NCBI RefSeq assembly: GCF_018139145.2
Contig: NC_059471.1
Location: 81,614,520-81,678,519, forward strand
DNA: 64,000 nucleotides
Source of the DNA: Gymnogyps californianus
Taxonomy: Eukaryota > Chordata > Aves > Accipitriformes > Cathartidae
Direction of reading: 5' to 3'
Shown here: positions 50,154-63,400 of the stretch, piece after piece
Layout of the letters: each line of letters opens with the position of its first letter
Numbering within the stretch: position 1 is the first letter of the stretch
Translations under genes and position numbers: made by a program
Notes under the pieces: generated by a model
Databases searched by the model: none
What the model saw: only the letters and a program-made list of their open reading frames with translations
What the model was told of the DNA's origin: nothing

Positions 50154-53100
50154 CTATGAAGACAGCAAAAAATACTTAGTTGGAGATTAATATCCTTTCA
50201 CGTACATTAATTTTGGTACTATGCTTAATCTAAAAGACCAAGTGCAAGTACACTTACGGAGAGTATATAAAATAAATATTCAGAAGCTTCCACTTAAAAG
50301 AGGAATTTCATGTAACAATAGGTGAAATAGGACTAAAGATGACTTTGTACAATGTCAAATGCTGGCTACCGTTGAATAACCCATTGGTATCCAGTTGAGT
50401 ATTATATCTGATAACAACAGTGGGATTACTCATGTATCACAATCTCAAAAGCTCCAGTTTAAGGTCCTCACCTTATATCCCCATTCAAAGATCTGGGGAC
50501 ATTTACAAATTTCCATTCCGAGCGACTGTACCTCTCTTCTTTTAGAAACAATGTGAAATGTAGTTACACAGGAAGGAGAATGTTTCTTCATATATTCTGT
50601 GGCATTTGACTTATTTATGTCCTTCTCATATGGAAATTTCGTGGTAACTGTTCTATCTACGGAATTCTTCAATTGCTTCATGTCAGTGAAAGCTGCCAAA
50701 TGTCAACATTTTTCTAAATGAAGCCTTATAAACATTTAATGTTCAGGTATCCATATGGCCAAATCCTGTGATCTAGAAGCATTTAAATTCCTGCTTATGC
50801 TCAATCAGAACTTGAGTCATTACAGAGTTCATCTGTCCTTAACTCAGGTTTACAAGTGGCTGTTGGATCTCCAGCCACTCTGGACTTCGGGTCGTAGCAA
50901 CAGGCTCAGCCAGAATTTGCGTCATCTTCTTTGGAGCTTGGCCTTCTGATTTGCTAACTCCCTCTAGTGACTTTATATGGAGATGAACCTTCAAAACACT
51001 TGATAGCTTCAGCTGCTGCAGGAGATAGCCAGATCTCCTGGGCAGGTAGCAGGAATGACACTCCAAAACCTGTCCAAGTAAACTCTGTGCTTCCAACTGC
51101 ATTTTACATGAGTCTTATCAAGCCTTAAGTGAGTTTGTCCGCATCACAGTGGAACATTCAACTCAACCTTCAAAGCACTGAAACAGATGAAACCATCTGA
51201 GAAACTTGAACTAACAGCCCAGGTTCACTCATGATGGATGGAGCTGGACGCAAGATAATCTCAGCAAGGGGTCATCAACTGTGCAATATGCTTCTGGATG
51301 CAATTTGTCAGAACCTGAATCTCTTGACCTTCAGGTCACACTGCATGGGCCATTTGTTCTCCCTGACATTTCCTGGGAAATAGGAATAGAATTACTAATA
51401 GATTCCTCAGGGGAATACCTCAGTTTGGGAGGTATTTGGGGAGTCAAGTTACAGAAAAGGCATATTTCTTTAAAAAAGGAAATAATTTGAAAATAAATGA
51501 AGATATGCATCATTTAATTCAAATTGATCCAAAATCTCTATGAAAAACTTGTGTGACCACATATTCCTTTTTAAAAAATTGTATTTAGCCTCTAAGCTGG
51601 AAAATTATCTTACTGATGGTCATTGATATACCAGTCTTGAAACACATTATCTTTTCTTTATCGGAATACATTTTTGGAAACCTGGTGTGCTGTCACGTCT
51701 CCATTTAGACAGCCTTTCTATACAGTAGAATAAACTCCAGATGAAGTCTGAGGGTAAAGCAGGATCCACATCTTTCTGTATGTAACTTACTATTCAGCTT
51801 TATATCAAGTTGATAAACTTGTAAGAATCTACTGAGGACTTTGTCAGAAAAATAAAAATACATTTTCCATTATTAAAAAAAAAAAAATAAATCAGTCTTT
51901 CATTCCATAAAAATGAACCTGAAAAAGTTCCAACAGGAAGTTCAGTTCCAACTGAAAGCATCAGTGAAACCCAAACTTAACAGTTCTCTTGAGTTATAGG
52001 ACTTTTATCTGAGTGAGTGAGGGCATATTAATCTATGATCCTTCAACTACATTTGTACTGATGGTCTCCTTGCTAGCTATCTACTGGTTTTGGGTTTCCT
52101 CCTGTGCAGCAATTTACTTCAGTTTAGTTAACTAACTTGCAAGTGTAGAAATTATATGCATGTAATTATAAACTTACACAATTGCTATATTGGTATCTCA
52201 GGAAGATGTTACAGAGCTGCAACACCTGTTATTGAATTGATTGTTTAACCGGCAGTTGTGGCTGAGTAGATGGATAAGAACTTGAAATTCAGGGACAGAA
52301 GGGAAGCCAAGGCACTGCTGAAATAACAGCTGTTGCAGCTGTTGAGCACATACTGGGATGGATCAGAGGGCTCTGGGGTTGTCAGGACTCCAGTAGAGTA
52401 GGAGATATTCTGAGATTTTGGGGCTGGGTGCTACATAAGAGTCACAGCTATTGAGACACAGAAGGGTGGAGAAACCCTTGAAGTGTCTCCTTTGTGCTGT
52501 CCCTTGCTACTGATGTGGCACGGAGAGGCAGGGTGTGACTGCCTCTGCAGTGGGGAGGCCACAGTAGCCTCTAACAGTAAAAAATAAGACATTTCAGACA
52601 CTATGTAGTGCTTCTTTGCAGCTGGGCTGGATTTGGGCACGAGTAGATGAAAATGCATGACCAAGCTGCTCTTCTCCATCCTCCATGCCAAGTCAAAGCC
52701 AATGAGACAAAGCGTGGTTGAGTTGTGCCTCCCCGCATTCAGCTGCTGGGCATAGTTCAGAGACTGGCAAAGAACAGTCCTTTGTACACTCCCGTAAAAT
52801 GATTTAATGCATCCCTAAGACTCACTGAAATGGATAAGAACTGGATATAAAAGGCCTTAACATCCTTAACATCAATGAAGCAAGGTCAGAACCCACTTTC
52901 TATACGAAATCCACACGTTTGCATATTACTGATGTCAATGATAATTGCTTAATAAAAACAGTCCCCAGTATCCTGGGTTGTTCTGACAAATAGAACCTTC
53001 CTGACCCACCAATACATCCGAATCATTCTGATATTGTGGCCTGGGTGTCACAACACATCCTGGTTTCCTAGGTTTTATTTCACAAATGTTGTTCCAGTTT

Positions 53101-55456
53101 CAATGCTGAAGCCAGAGTTTTAGAACCTCCCCATATACAAAAGAAACAGAAAAAAAAAACCAAACCCAAACACAAAAACACCTTAGCAGCAATACACTGT
53201 ATGTTATAGCTGTAGCTGAATGCTCGAGTCCAGATGTTTTTATAAGTAGCATAAATGTCAAATATAAACAGCAGTTCTGGTTTGGCCCCACTCCTACGGG
53301 TTTGGAAAACGAATAGCTGCTGCCTGATTTCAAATGATCAGAGTTTTATTACAATTACACATACAAGACTTTTCCTTTCAATGCATCTATTACCAAATGA
53401 TGCACTGGGCTAATTATCTTCAGACTACAAAGAGTCTCTCTGTGCTGCTGCTGAAAACATGAAAAAGACGAAAGTAAACCCTGTTAGAAGCTTTATAAAA
53501 CACTAACTATGAGCAATTTGACACAATCCTACACATCAAGTATCATGTGTGAGTTTAGACATTACTTCAGAAAACAGGCAGACCTTGCCATGTTGTTTGT
53601 TAAACTATGGCAATGGGAAGAGTGAAAGCACCCAGAGATGCTCAGCTGTTAGACATTTCTATAAATTTCACATCAATGTATGTCAGCTTTCAGGAGCGCA
53701 TCTGAGATACGTTTGGCTTTCTCTCACATGCAGCTAGCCTCCCATTTTGAAATCTGATTCTAATCTCCCTCCACAATCTGAAAAGCTACTCTAGAAAACA
53801 AAAGAAAACTCCTTTTTTTTCCCACACTTCGTTTAACCTTCAGATGAAAATGCAAGCAGTGATGAGATAAAGGAATAAATCTGTCACAATTAAAAGAGAC
53901 CATATGTAGGTTAGTCTAACCCTAAGCCCCACCCTTTCCACACTGAAAGGCGGAATGTGTGCCTAAGTATTATGTACTGAGATGTGGCTGTGCTGTAAAA
54001 TGTTTTTAAAGAGAAACAACAATAAGAAAACTTCAAGTATTCCAAGTATTCTTATTCAAGTATTATTTTAAACTTGCTAGTGCCATCCACACTCTGGGCC
54101 AGCAGACCTTTGCACAAGAGTGCAGTTCTGTCACTTTCTTTTCCTGCTGTGGAAGGAAAAATAGCACGTAAAGTTTCCCCGAACTGTGAAAAGCATTAAG
54201 GAAAAAAAAAAAAAAAAAAAAAGATTGCTGAGTGTCTCACTGGAACAAGAATAAAAATAAAGCAAAGGATCTAATGAAAGGCAATACAGTGTGAGGGAAA
54301 AGACGAGAAAACCACAAAGAAGTTCATTTGAGGCTAAGACTGATAGGCAGGGCTCATGACTGCTTTCTCATGCTCTTCTCCCTGCTGAAATCTGGTAGAC
54401 ACCTTCCCCTTACAGTACTATGTGGCCATCAGTCCCACATGCCCACAGTCCAGGCTTGTCCATCCTCTCCCGTCAAGGTATCTAGCACCCAGCTTTGCTG
54501 GAGCACTAAAGGAGGTTTCCAGAGTGTTCTTTCTCTTGCTTTGGGAACTGATCTCCTCAGTGTAACATGCAGTGCTGCTTAGCTTCATGACACAACAACC
54601 AAAGCTATTTTCACCTTTTCAAGACTACTGGTTTTGGTAAGACATGTATGCCTACTAAAATGAAGATAGGATAGTGCCCACCCCTAGGTCTGACTGGCCT
54701 CTGCTACCCCAGAGCAAGGCTCTCTCAGGCACAAGTCATACTGAGCTGACCTATAATTTTGTAGACAAAAAGAGGAAAAGGTAAAGCCACAGAATGAACT
54801 GTCCAGGTAACTGCTAGGCACGAGGAATGTGATTTAACTAAGCTGCATCTTAAGTAAACAATATGTCCAAGTCCAAGGTCATCATCCCTTTTATGAAGAA
54901 CTTCCTCACTTCAGCAAGAGAGCAGAAAGGAAGTCAGGATTTATGCTTTACTCCTCTTATCCAACTGGCAAATGAGAAAACTTTGTCCTTCCTCCCCATC
55001 CAACCAACAAGAAAGTCTTTGGTAGGGGAGGCTATTCCTTAAATTAACCAAGGATCTCTTACTCCCTGCAGAAAAATTGGCTCCCTGACTTCCAAAACTG
55101 AGAATTGAAAGCTCATTTTCTGTCTTGTCTTCAAAACGAATGAGCAATGCTGGTGCGTTGTTTAGTATACAACTGAATAGCCAACCCCATCATTTCCACA
55201 GACAGAAATCTACAGAAGATACTCTTATCTGCATAGAAACCATTCCAGGCAAGATATAAGTACACTTTTTTACTACTATTGCTTACTGCAAAGCATTCTC
55301 CTTGATAGAAGACTACTTCTTCTACCAATAATAATTGACCCTAATTTAATGCAGTTTCCACAGTTTATTTCATCCTAGTCTACTTTAATACCAACCGGGT
55401 ATTTCCTCATTTAACTTAAAAATGCATAGGAGTAATGTGAAGAAACATCCACCTAC
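50154..55456 (-). other. ARHGAP6 intron (5303 bp)
   Basis: GT-AG intron in phase 0. It has homopolymer A tracts (21 A at 54202-54222, another near 51874) and otherwise ordinary sequence. I recognised no mobile element with confidence. Confidence 0.75.
54202..54222. repeat. Poly(A) run, 21 bases, in an ARHGAP6 intron
   Basis: An A21 run on the plus strand. No processed-pseudogene body was identified upstream of it. Confidence 0.9.
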
Positions 55457-55636
55457 CATGAAAAGGGCTTCATAGTTTTCAATCATCTTTTGTACAACAG
55501 CTATGATAGCAGTACTCTCTTCAGCTCGAGCTGAGCTCTGAACTGAGAATTCCTTGTCTGTAGATTTCTGCTTGTGCAACAAGTTAGGGCCAAAGATGGT
55601 AGCCAGGTTAAGTGATGTCATTTTGTTCCCAGTAAT
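55457..55636 (-). CDS. ARHGAP6: ARHGAP6 coding exon, end of RhoGAP domain ([11 protein letters not shown]...ALFM)
   Basis: This exon is exactly 60 codons, phase 0 at both ends. The acceptor is ttttctag before ATTACTGGG and the donor is ATG|GTAGGT. It carries [17 protein letters not shown], the RhoGAP signature M-x-x-x-N-L-A-x-x-F-G-P-x-L. The asparagine of NLA is the conserved residue that contacts the GTPase next to the arginine finger. The exon then has a KQKSTDKEF linker and a final helix, [17 protein letters not shown]. All catalytic-core residues expected in this part are present, so the domain looks functional. A G-rich tract on the sense strand begins about 80 bases upstream of the acceptor (see 55716-55759). 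As 180 bases in phase 0, it could be skipped without shifting the frame, but that would destroy the GAP fold. Confidence 0.97.
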
Positions 55637-55715
55637 CTAGAAAACAGAATATAAAGGAGGTGGCGTCTCCAAGGGTCTAACGTATACAGATATGTATATA
55701 CACGCATCTACACCA

Positions 55716-55759
55716 CCCCCCCCCCCTTCTCTCTCTCTGTCCCCACCCCCCGCCTCCCG
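55716..55759. repeat. Polypyrimidine tract, G-rich on the ARHGAP6 sense strand
   Basis: The plus strand has 11 C, then ttctctctctctgt, then ccccaccccccgcctccc. On the sense strand this is a purine tract with at least four G-runs of three or more, able in principle to fold as a G-quadruplex. It starts about 80 bases upstream of the acceptor of the exon ending the RhoGAP domain. Confidence 0.8.
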
Positions 55760-58599
55760 ATTTGGCAGATGCTTCATTCATCAAAACCAAAAGCGAGTGC
55801 TAGTCAAACAAAAAATGAACACTTTTTAGAAATGTTGAAACACCTTGTTTGGACATCTCTCAACAAGCACTGTGGATTTTCTGGATATATTTTCAAATGG
55901 ATGGGAGGAGTAGAAGGTGGAACTGCTGCCTGCCCTTAATTCCCTGGAAGCTCAGCAGTAGCATACTTCTTCTGAACTCAGGGAAACCTCCGTCCTGCTT
56001 CACCACCTCAGCATATTACTGTCTCTTAGGACCAAATACTCAAAACTGTTAGCTTTTTCAAGTAGCACTCATGATCTGAAACAGACATGGTGAGGAAAAG
56101 CACACTTTTCCATGTTTAAACAGTTTAGATAATTAAGGAGCATGCTCATTATTTTTATTAGTATTTCCCTGTCTTTTTGCTTGTTTCCTAGAACATGCCA
56201 AATGTTTACTTGTTGGGTGGATTTTTTTGGTTTTTCTGTGGGTTTTTTTTGTTTGTCTTGTTTTGTTGTTCTTTTACTTTTTTCCTACTTTTATGACTCT
56301 GTGCTCAAAGAAGCAATAGTAACCTGATTTTGGAGGAAGTAGAAGGCTAGGAATACATACTAGACTAGACAGAAATTATCTGAAAAATATGTCATACAGG
56401 TTATTAAATCAAAATTTTAATTGTCATATTTGTGATTAGACTACATTTTCCCCTTCTATTCTTTTAACAGAGCAAAAAGCAGCGGTCATGTGCTTCCTCT
56501 CTGTGTCTCCACTTGTTTGCTATTCTGGGAATGCAGAAGAAGATGCCAGCAGTTTGACTATATAAGACTGTAAGTGAATTTCAGCTGTTGACCCAGTATT
56601 TCTTGCAGGTTTTTTCTGAAGAACAAAAAAGTATCTTGAGAGTTATTTTTCATTTGTTTCAGTTACATTTGAACTAATTAATTTTAAAAAAGGACAGGAA
56701 GAGGCACCAAAAAGAGGCAGTAAAACCAGCATTTCAAGAAACGAGTGGTACAAAACAAATCTTTTCAAAGTAGTATTTTAATTTTTTTTTTTGTAGCTGG
56801 TCATTTACTGAATACTCTAGTCAAACTTACAACTGTGCACCAACTACACCTGGTTTATTTTTTACAGAGCTCAACTAGACAGCACAGAGGTGATAGTAAA
56901 AAGAGCTTTTCCTTTTATCAGTGGGAACACTGTAATCTTGGAAAGACATCTGCACTAAGTAGGTGCATGGGCAGCCATAACAAACACGTTGGCTCTTTGT
57001 TTAGAGACTCATCCCAGCATGACTGTGAGTACAGCACACTCCCTTATTTGCGCACCACCATGCACCTGGCTGTTTTTCGGGTGACCTGCTTCTTAAACTC
57101 TGCCAGAGTACTGAGCCACCAAGGATGCACAGGCACGCCGTGCCTCGAGTGTGCCAGGGGCAGCCTCTGGCTGTGCCTGGATCTGCATGTGCAGGCTGTT
57201 GGTACAAACAGTGAGTCTTGTCTTAAGGGCAGCCTCAGGGCATCCCTTAAAAAATGTTGTAAACATATCCATTGAAATCAACTGAATGAGTAATTTTAAT
57301 AAAATTAGTCATCCGTCTTCATCTTCGTGAGAGGGCTTTTGAAAGAAATTGTGAAGGGGGCTCGTGTGCCAAAGCTTGGCTGTTTTCCTTCCAGTGATAG
57401 CAAACAGTCTGATAAAATACTTTCTCTTGCCCTGTATACCTTTATTCACTTAATTTTTCATGAATAGCTTAAATAATTGTGAGCAGAATACTGTACTATC
57501 TATAAAAGGTATCCAATTGCACATAATATTCCTGATGCTTACAATACCGCCAAGACAGGTTACATAAATCTGCCTTGCCAAAATACCTGTAGCAGAGCTG
57601 ATATACTGTTAAGGGGAATGAAAATGCCTTTCACACAACTCTTGGGCCAAACTAACTCGCTTAAGCCCTGCAATAAGATCCTCTTGGGTACATTCATGAA
57701 CCAAGAGAGAACTCTTCGCAGGACCAGGGGGACCACGACCTTAGCTAGCTTATGCATGTTTTTGAGCACAGTACAACTGTTACAGGCTGCTCTTTTTAAA
57801 TGCTTTCCATCACAGTGGTATAGTTTTTTATCAACTGCTTGCTGAGGACAAAAATAATAGCATTTAAAGTGGATTTAAAAGTGAAATAGGCCTTGAAGTC
57901 ACATACAGCACATTGGAAGTTAGGGCTTGAGGCAGAAATTCGGCAAAACTCAAAGTGCCAACTGTTAAAACCAGCCAGCTGCAAAAGGTGTCCAAATTTG
58001 ACAGAAGTCAGCAGAGTTTTCCATCTGGAAGACAAAATTGTCTAGGAGTTTCAGAAGAGTCTCAGAAGTAACCTCAGAAGTAGTCTCTGCTGCAGTTCAG
58101 AGGACAGAGAAGTCCTTCCCACAGATAAAGTGGTACAATTTTGTCAAGCAGTGACAGGCTGTATCCATTTCATCCAAAGTTAACAGAGTTGCCACCTTTT
58201 GCAGAGCAGCCCACTAGCTCAAGCATTTTCGTGGTAGAAAATGGGAAGCCTGGATTTTCAGATCTTCTCTAGTGTGAACGGCGCAGATGCACACGTGTCA
58301 ATGCTCACAAGTACAGCTCAGCCACGCAGCTACGGGCGTTCTTGTGTCTGTGGGGTGGGTGCACTCCAACCTCTCCACTGAATTTGGTCCAGAATGCAAC
58401 AGTAAGGAGGCCAGAAGGAAAACAGGCAAAGATGGACCCTGACTCCAACTAGCGATTAGGTCTGTCAGTTGCAAGGACACAGCTGGAGTTCCTGTCCTTT
58501 ATTTTTTATTCTTCACTACCCAGTGCACACAAGGAAGCTCAGGGAACCAAGAAGTGAATTTCTATGTCCAAAGGTCACGGAAGAAAGCAACAACAGAGA

Positions 58600-58795
58600 A
58601 TGAAAAAGCATACTCTTGAATGCCTGACACTTTTCTATGTAAGTATTCTTTCCATAGAATATAACAGGATAAAACAAACGGGGAAAAAAGGATGGATAAC
58701 ATTAGCTGTTCTTAACAACAAGGTCAATTACACTGTGAATCTCCCAAAGGAAGTGGTAGATGCTTTACTGATTAAGTCATATAAAAATTAAACTT
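58600..58795 (+). mobile_element. Possible ancient CR1 relic
   Basis: The phrase gaatctcccaaaggaagtgg then tagatgc resembles the conserved cctcccaaaggaagtggtagatgc of old CR1/L3-type 3' ends, and the stretch before it (ggataaaacaaacggg) is compatible. No terminal signature is visible, so this is a weak call. Confidence 0.3.
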
Positions 58796-58968
58796 TCACA
58801 GCCCTAAGAACATAGTAAACCACTAAACGGCAAATGTGCAGGCAAGAACATGAAATCTCTCCCATGTTTCCGGGGTACGCCACCATCGTGTTTGTTTCAC
58901 AGCTTTAAAGATCTCTTTTCAGATCATGAATTAAGCAAAGTCAAAGGACACAAGTGACCAGGGCTTAC

Positions 58969-59117
58969 CTCTTGGCCATCTTTGTCTGTGGTGTCTTCTG
59001 CGTGGCCAGCCACTGTGGAGAGGAACTGCAGTAGCCGGTGTAGGGTATCGCAGTTACAGGGAGGTAGAAGATAAATGAGAAGCTGTAAGGTGCTTAGCTG
59101 TTCATCTGGCTCTAATA
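58969..59117 (-). CDS. ARHGAP6: ARHGAP6 coding exon, RhoGAP domain (LLEPDEQ...DGQE)
   Basis: The acceptor is ccccttttag before TATTAGAGCC; the donor is GAG|GTAAGC. Two bases complete a leucine codon and 49 codons follow: [19 protein letters not shown], then [21 protein letters not shown], ending DKDGQE. This matches the helix of RhoGAP domains in which LIYLLP and N-x-x-T-L-x-x-L-x-x-F-L are conserved. A second AG five bases further in (tattag|agcc) would break the frame to the preceding exon, so the outer acceptor was chosen. The exon ends in phase 0. The upstream intron is 1148 bp, the shortest of those within the RhoGAP-coding part. Confidence 0.96.
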
Positions 59118-60265
59118 CTAAAAGGGGAAAAAATACATTCTAAGAAAATCACTCCAGCTAACCTAAAAGCAGAAAAAATATACTGTTCCCAGCGCAAAGG
59201 AAGGCATAAGAATAGCTTTGTTTAAGTATCATTTTCCTTATAATGTGAGAAGGAAAAAGAGAAAACTCTAAGGAAATATCAAAAGTGTAACAAATAGTGT
59301 TATGGGATTTTTCCCTTGGTTGGTCAACTTTTTGCTCACAGGTTCATAGCACCTTTTCTCAGCCTATAAGAGAGCAAAATCCATGTTGCACAGTCCATCA
59401 CTGTCACTGGACACAAAAATTCTGCTTGATTTCCTACTTACTCCATTCATTTAGGTATAGCTACTGTTATATACAGGGCACCGCTGGGAAGCATTCCAGT
59501 CAGGTTTATGCTTTAGCCATTTTAAATGGGTTTTCTTACAATTTCACATCTTGCAGAGGTACTGGGAGACTGGAAAAGCAACTAGAGATATAAAGGACGT
59601 TCTGCAACCACCATCACTTTAACCATCTAAAATGCAATGGTAGCCAGTGACAAAGGTGGGACAGAGGCAGGATCTCAGACATGAGGGCTAGAAAGAATCT
59701 GAAGAACACATACCAGGCAGCAGCTTAAGCGCCAAGGGTCCAACTTTACTTTTTCCCAAATCCGTGATAGTTTGCACTCAGGTCTTAGGTAACACATTTG
59801 GGAGTACTTAATACGATGGCTTTGAGGACCATTAACTATGATGAAACTTGAGCTTTTGAAGCTAGGTTTTTGAATCCAGACTGGAATTTTGGTTAGTGAA
59901 CAGCTCTAAAAAGTAAAAGCATTAATGGCGCTAAGATACCAGGATTCAAATGGGAGTCTGTCATCTACTCCTGCTGAACCAATGACGGCGTCAGGATTTA
60001 ACAGATAACATGAATCACATCCTATATACAAATGCAAAAATAGATATAATAAGTGAAATCTTTGTTGTTCTAGTTTTCTGGGCTATACTTACACAGTATG
60101 AAAACCAAGGAAAGACCTCAGCAAATTTATACTATACAAATTTTTGGAGCAAATCAAGGCTAGAGTATTAAATGCACAGAAAAAAAGAACACAGTTAGTA
60201 GAGATCAAAGAATTCAAACAGGTAAGCTTTTGAAAATCGGTAAATCAAGATGCTGTAGAGCTCAC
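59118..60265 (-). other. ARHGAP6 intron (1148 bp)
   Basis: GT-AG intron between the two first visible RhoGAP exons, in phase 1. I see only AT-rich unique-looking sequence and no repeat or RNA gene. Confidence 0.8.
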
Positions 60266-60416
60266 AGAGAGTGTTGATGAAAGGTGTATAAAGTTCTCTG
60301 GTGAGAAGCGGGTCAGGCATGTCACGAAGAAACTCCTTTAACAAAGCAGCAACATCATGAATGCTGTGCTCTTCGTCTAAGACAACATCTATGCCCCGGT
60401 CAAACTCTTCACGTAA
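60266..60416 (-). CDS. ARHGAP6: ARHGAP6 coding exon, middle of RhoGAP domain (LREEF...NTL)
   Basis: This is the most 5' exon of the gene visible here. The acceptor is tttttcag before TTACGTGAAGAG and the donor is T|GTGAGC. It encodes 50 residues plus one base, starting [18 protein letters not shown] and containing [17 protein letters not shown]. That stretch is the family's K-x-x-L-R-x-x-P-x-P-L block, which helps form the Rho-binding face. I recognise it as ARHGAP6 from near-identity to the human protein as I remember it. ARHGAP6 is a cytoplasmic, actin-associated GAP that favours RhoA. The preceding exon, expected to carry the arginine finger (GIFRVG-type motif), is not in the window. The L-to-L junction with the next exon restores NTLLLEPDEQ, which supports both splice sites. 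Confidence 0.96.
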
Positions 60417-63400
60417 CTGAAAAAGATGATGACACAAAACCACAGTCACTTATTGTCCCAATTAGTACATCCCAACACAGAAAAACTTTTAAGATGTAGA
60501 TTTACTCATTTTCACTTTCCAGATTGGACATGACTAGTTTTTGGTAAGGTCAAAGATAAAATTAATGTCTAATTGCTACTTATTCCATGATACATAACTT
60601 AAGGTTTGTACCCGACTGTAATAAAATACAATTCTTTCTTTCCAGCTAATATATGGCACTGTTATGAAAAAATGTGCCCAAGTAAATATAATTTTTGCAG
60701 AAATGTAAGATTAATATCAAAGGCAGAAACAAGGGAAAATAAGGAAAACTGCAAGAAAGACTTTCTTACACCACCTTACTGCATTATCCCTAGATTTTAG
60801 GACTAGAAAGACTAAAATTGCATTTCATAACACTTACTTTTTTGTACAAAAACATTAATAATAAGACAATGTTAATATCCACCAAACTCACATTTCTCTT
60901 GTGATTTAAGACTGTATTTAAGCACAAGCAGTAAGCAGCCAGGTTCACTAAGACTTCATGGCATTTGTCCACACACATCTTGTTCTGCCTTCCTAATTTA
61001 GTTATATTCACTAAGTGATCATCATTAGGGAGTTAACAAACAGCAAAGTAATATCATTACGAGGTATCGCTATTTTTTTCCAGCTACAGTCCTCAGACAA
61101 ATTCTGTATAATTCAAAGGCATCACACTTCCCAAAGGCAGAAGAAATCCCTCTCCCACATCCAATATGCCTTATAAAAAGATAAAAGCCTACTTTTCTGC
61201 AGAGGTTTCCCAGCACCAAGAGCAGAATACTTTCTTCAGGCTGAGCGCTCAACTTTTTACTGTCTTTTGATTTTTAAAATAGTCAAGATGTTTTAAAACT
61301 ACTTTCTAGGAAAATTTCGCATCTTTGCTAATATTATGAGGTATCATGATCTCACATATACCTTCTCAGAGAGTAATTATATCTAAATCTTACTAAACAA
61401 GAGGAAATTTGAGGTATCAGCTTTTTTACCAGGATTATTACAGACATATCAAAAAGAAGAAAGAAAGTCACAAGCAAACTATGTGTCTGTGATAATCTGT
61501 GGCAAATCTTGATCACAGGCAAATCTATCCTGAGTGTGTGATAGTGTGGAGGAATGCAGAAAATCCCATATTTTCAGCTGAAATTGTGCTTTCATAACGA
61601 GTGTGAAAGGTATTCTATAAAAACTAGAGCCTCCTTTCTAATTTATTAAGACTACTTTTAACATTATTAATATGAGTCATTACTAATAATGAATAATTAT
61701 GCTATGAAGACCAGAATTTGTTCTTTATCTAGTATTATGCTTCCCCCTGCAGATTTGTGGTCACAGATTTTCCAGTGCCAACTTGGGGATTTCATTCCCA
61801 GCTCAATTCTACTCTTCAGACTGGTGGCAAATGTGGAACATCGCTGTGGAGCACCATAAATTACCTCTATCCAGAAGATTGCTTCTGCATTTACTGCCCA
61901 AAAGCAGCTGAGGAAACAGATTAGCACTGCATCAGGAATTCGGACTTCCCAAATAGCTGTCTAAATCATAAATTGCTCTTACAGTCTTGAATATGACACT
62001 TCTGATCTGATATCCTGTGAGGCCTACAGAGATGTCCTAATTAGCACAATATCAGACAATCATTGGTGAAACATGGCCACATTTCAGGCCCAGGTATCAC
62101 AGCTGTTAAAAACTGTATACTTCTAAGTTTAAACTTCAGGTCTCTCAGACTTCATTCACAGGGAATGTTTTCAGACTTTTGGAAAATACACCTGGTGAAC
62201 TACAGCATCCACTGGAGTTTAAGACGTGAGAGCTGAGGACAACCGTGCTGGGAGAGGGGATGGGAGAGCAGAGCTCCAGCCATGTCGCTCTTCAACCTCA
62301 GGGTCTGGTGGTTGCTTCACCTGCAGAGCCGCCGCCAAGTCACCAGGCCTAGCATAGAGGGCTGCCCACCCTAAGCTCGGCAACGACGCTCTGCTCAAGC
62401 ATCTGTATAGTTTCTGGGCACAAGCTGGTACCTGGCATCCCAATGTACCAGACAGATCACCTTGAGTCAACACTAGCTCAGGAATCTTTGTCCTACACCC
62501 CACTGAATGTGAAGGAGGCGGTTTGTAATAGACACACTTGTTCCAGACTTTCTCTTCCTGCTCACCAACCAAAAATCCTGCTGGCACGTGCATTTACTTA
62601 CTTACGTATTTATTGCAACAAACTACAGTTGAAATAGGACATTTTCTAACTGGGGGAGGAAGGGAAACAAAACTATGCCTACTTTCTACACAAGAAAAAC
62701 TAATGAACAGCTGCAAAAGCACACCAAAATCCAAATACTGGGTTTGGCTTTCCATGGTTCAGAAAATGAGTGGAATTTTAATTGAATCCAGACTTTCCCA
62801 TGTGTTCATGTTGACAGCATTTATTATTGTAACTGCAAGGGCCAAGCTGATGCTTCCATGTTGTTTAATGAAATATATTAGTTCACTTAGTTCAATAAAT
62901 TAGTCCATGTAATAGAATACATAAATACCCAAATCGCTTGATTTCCTCAGCTTTTGAAAACACAGTAAAAGAAAAACTGGTGAAAGTCATTGACGTTCGA
63001 AGTAAGGCTTAGTTTGCAAGTAAATGATACAAGCCCTCTGCTTTTACCCCAGAGGTATGATGCAATTGTACTCAACCCTGAATAATAATATATGTTTTGA
63101 CATTGAAGCTTGTAATGCAAATGACAGGCAACTTACTTTTCAATAGTTTATCTAGTTCAGTGTTGATCTAACAACTGCCTCTGCAGACCATGAATGTTTT
63201 TTAGCTTTGTGTTACACCAGCCACTCAGCAGTAGAAACTGCTAGAGAATAAGCTACAGATCAGTAGGCTATACTGTCCTACCAGCCAGAATCAAGTCAGT
63301 TTAGCTATTCAAGGTAACTTTCCAGAGTGCCAAACATTATACTGTGTAACTTTTGCAACAAAGAACTATTATTTCTGGGATCAGATGCAGTCAAGCTTTC

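Larger units (their letters stand above)
55637..58968 (-). other. ARHGAP6 intron (3332 bp)
   Basis: GT-AG intron in phase 0. It contains the polypyrimidine/G-rich tract at 55716-55759 close to its 3' end, a T-rich stretch around 56217-56285, and a possible CR1 relic near 58600-58790. Open frames around 56745-57275 overlap on both strands and resemble nothing I know. Confidence 0.75.

Noticed and set aside
56745..57275. A 176-codon plus-strand frame inside an ARHGAP6 intron.
   Set aside because: No recognisable domain, and the overlapping minus-strand frames are also open. No independent support.
59112..59117. An alternative acceptor (tattag|agcc) five bases inside the exon beginning LLEPDEQ.
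   Set aside because: Using it breaks the reading frame with the preceding exon, while the outer acceptor restores NTLLLEP exactly.
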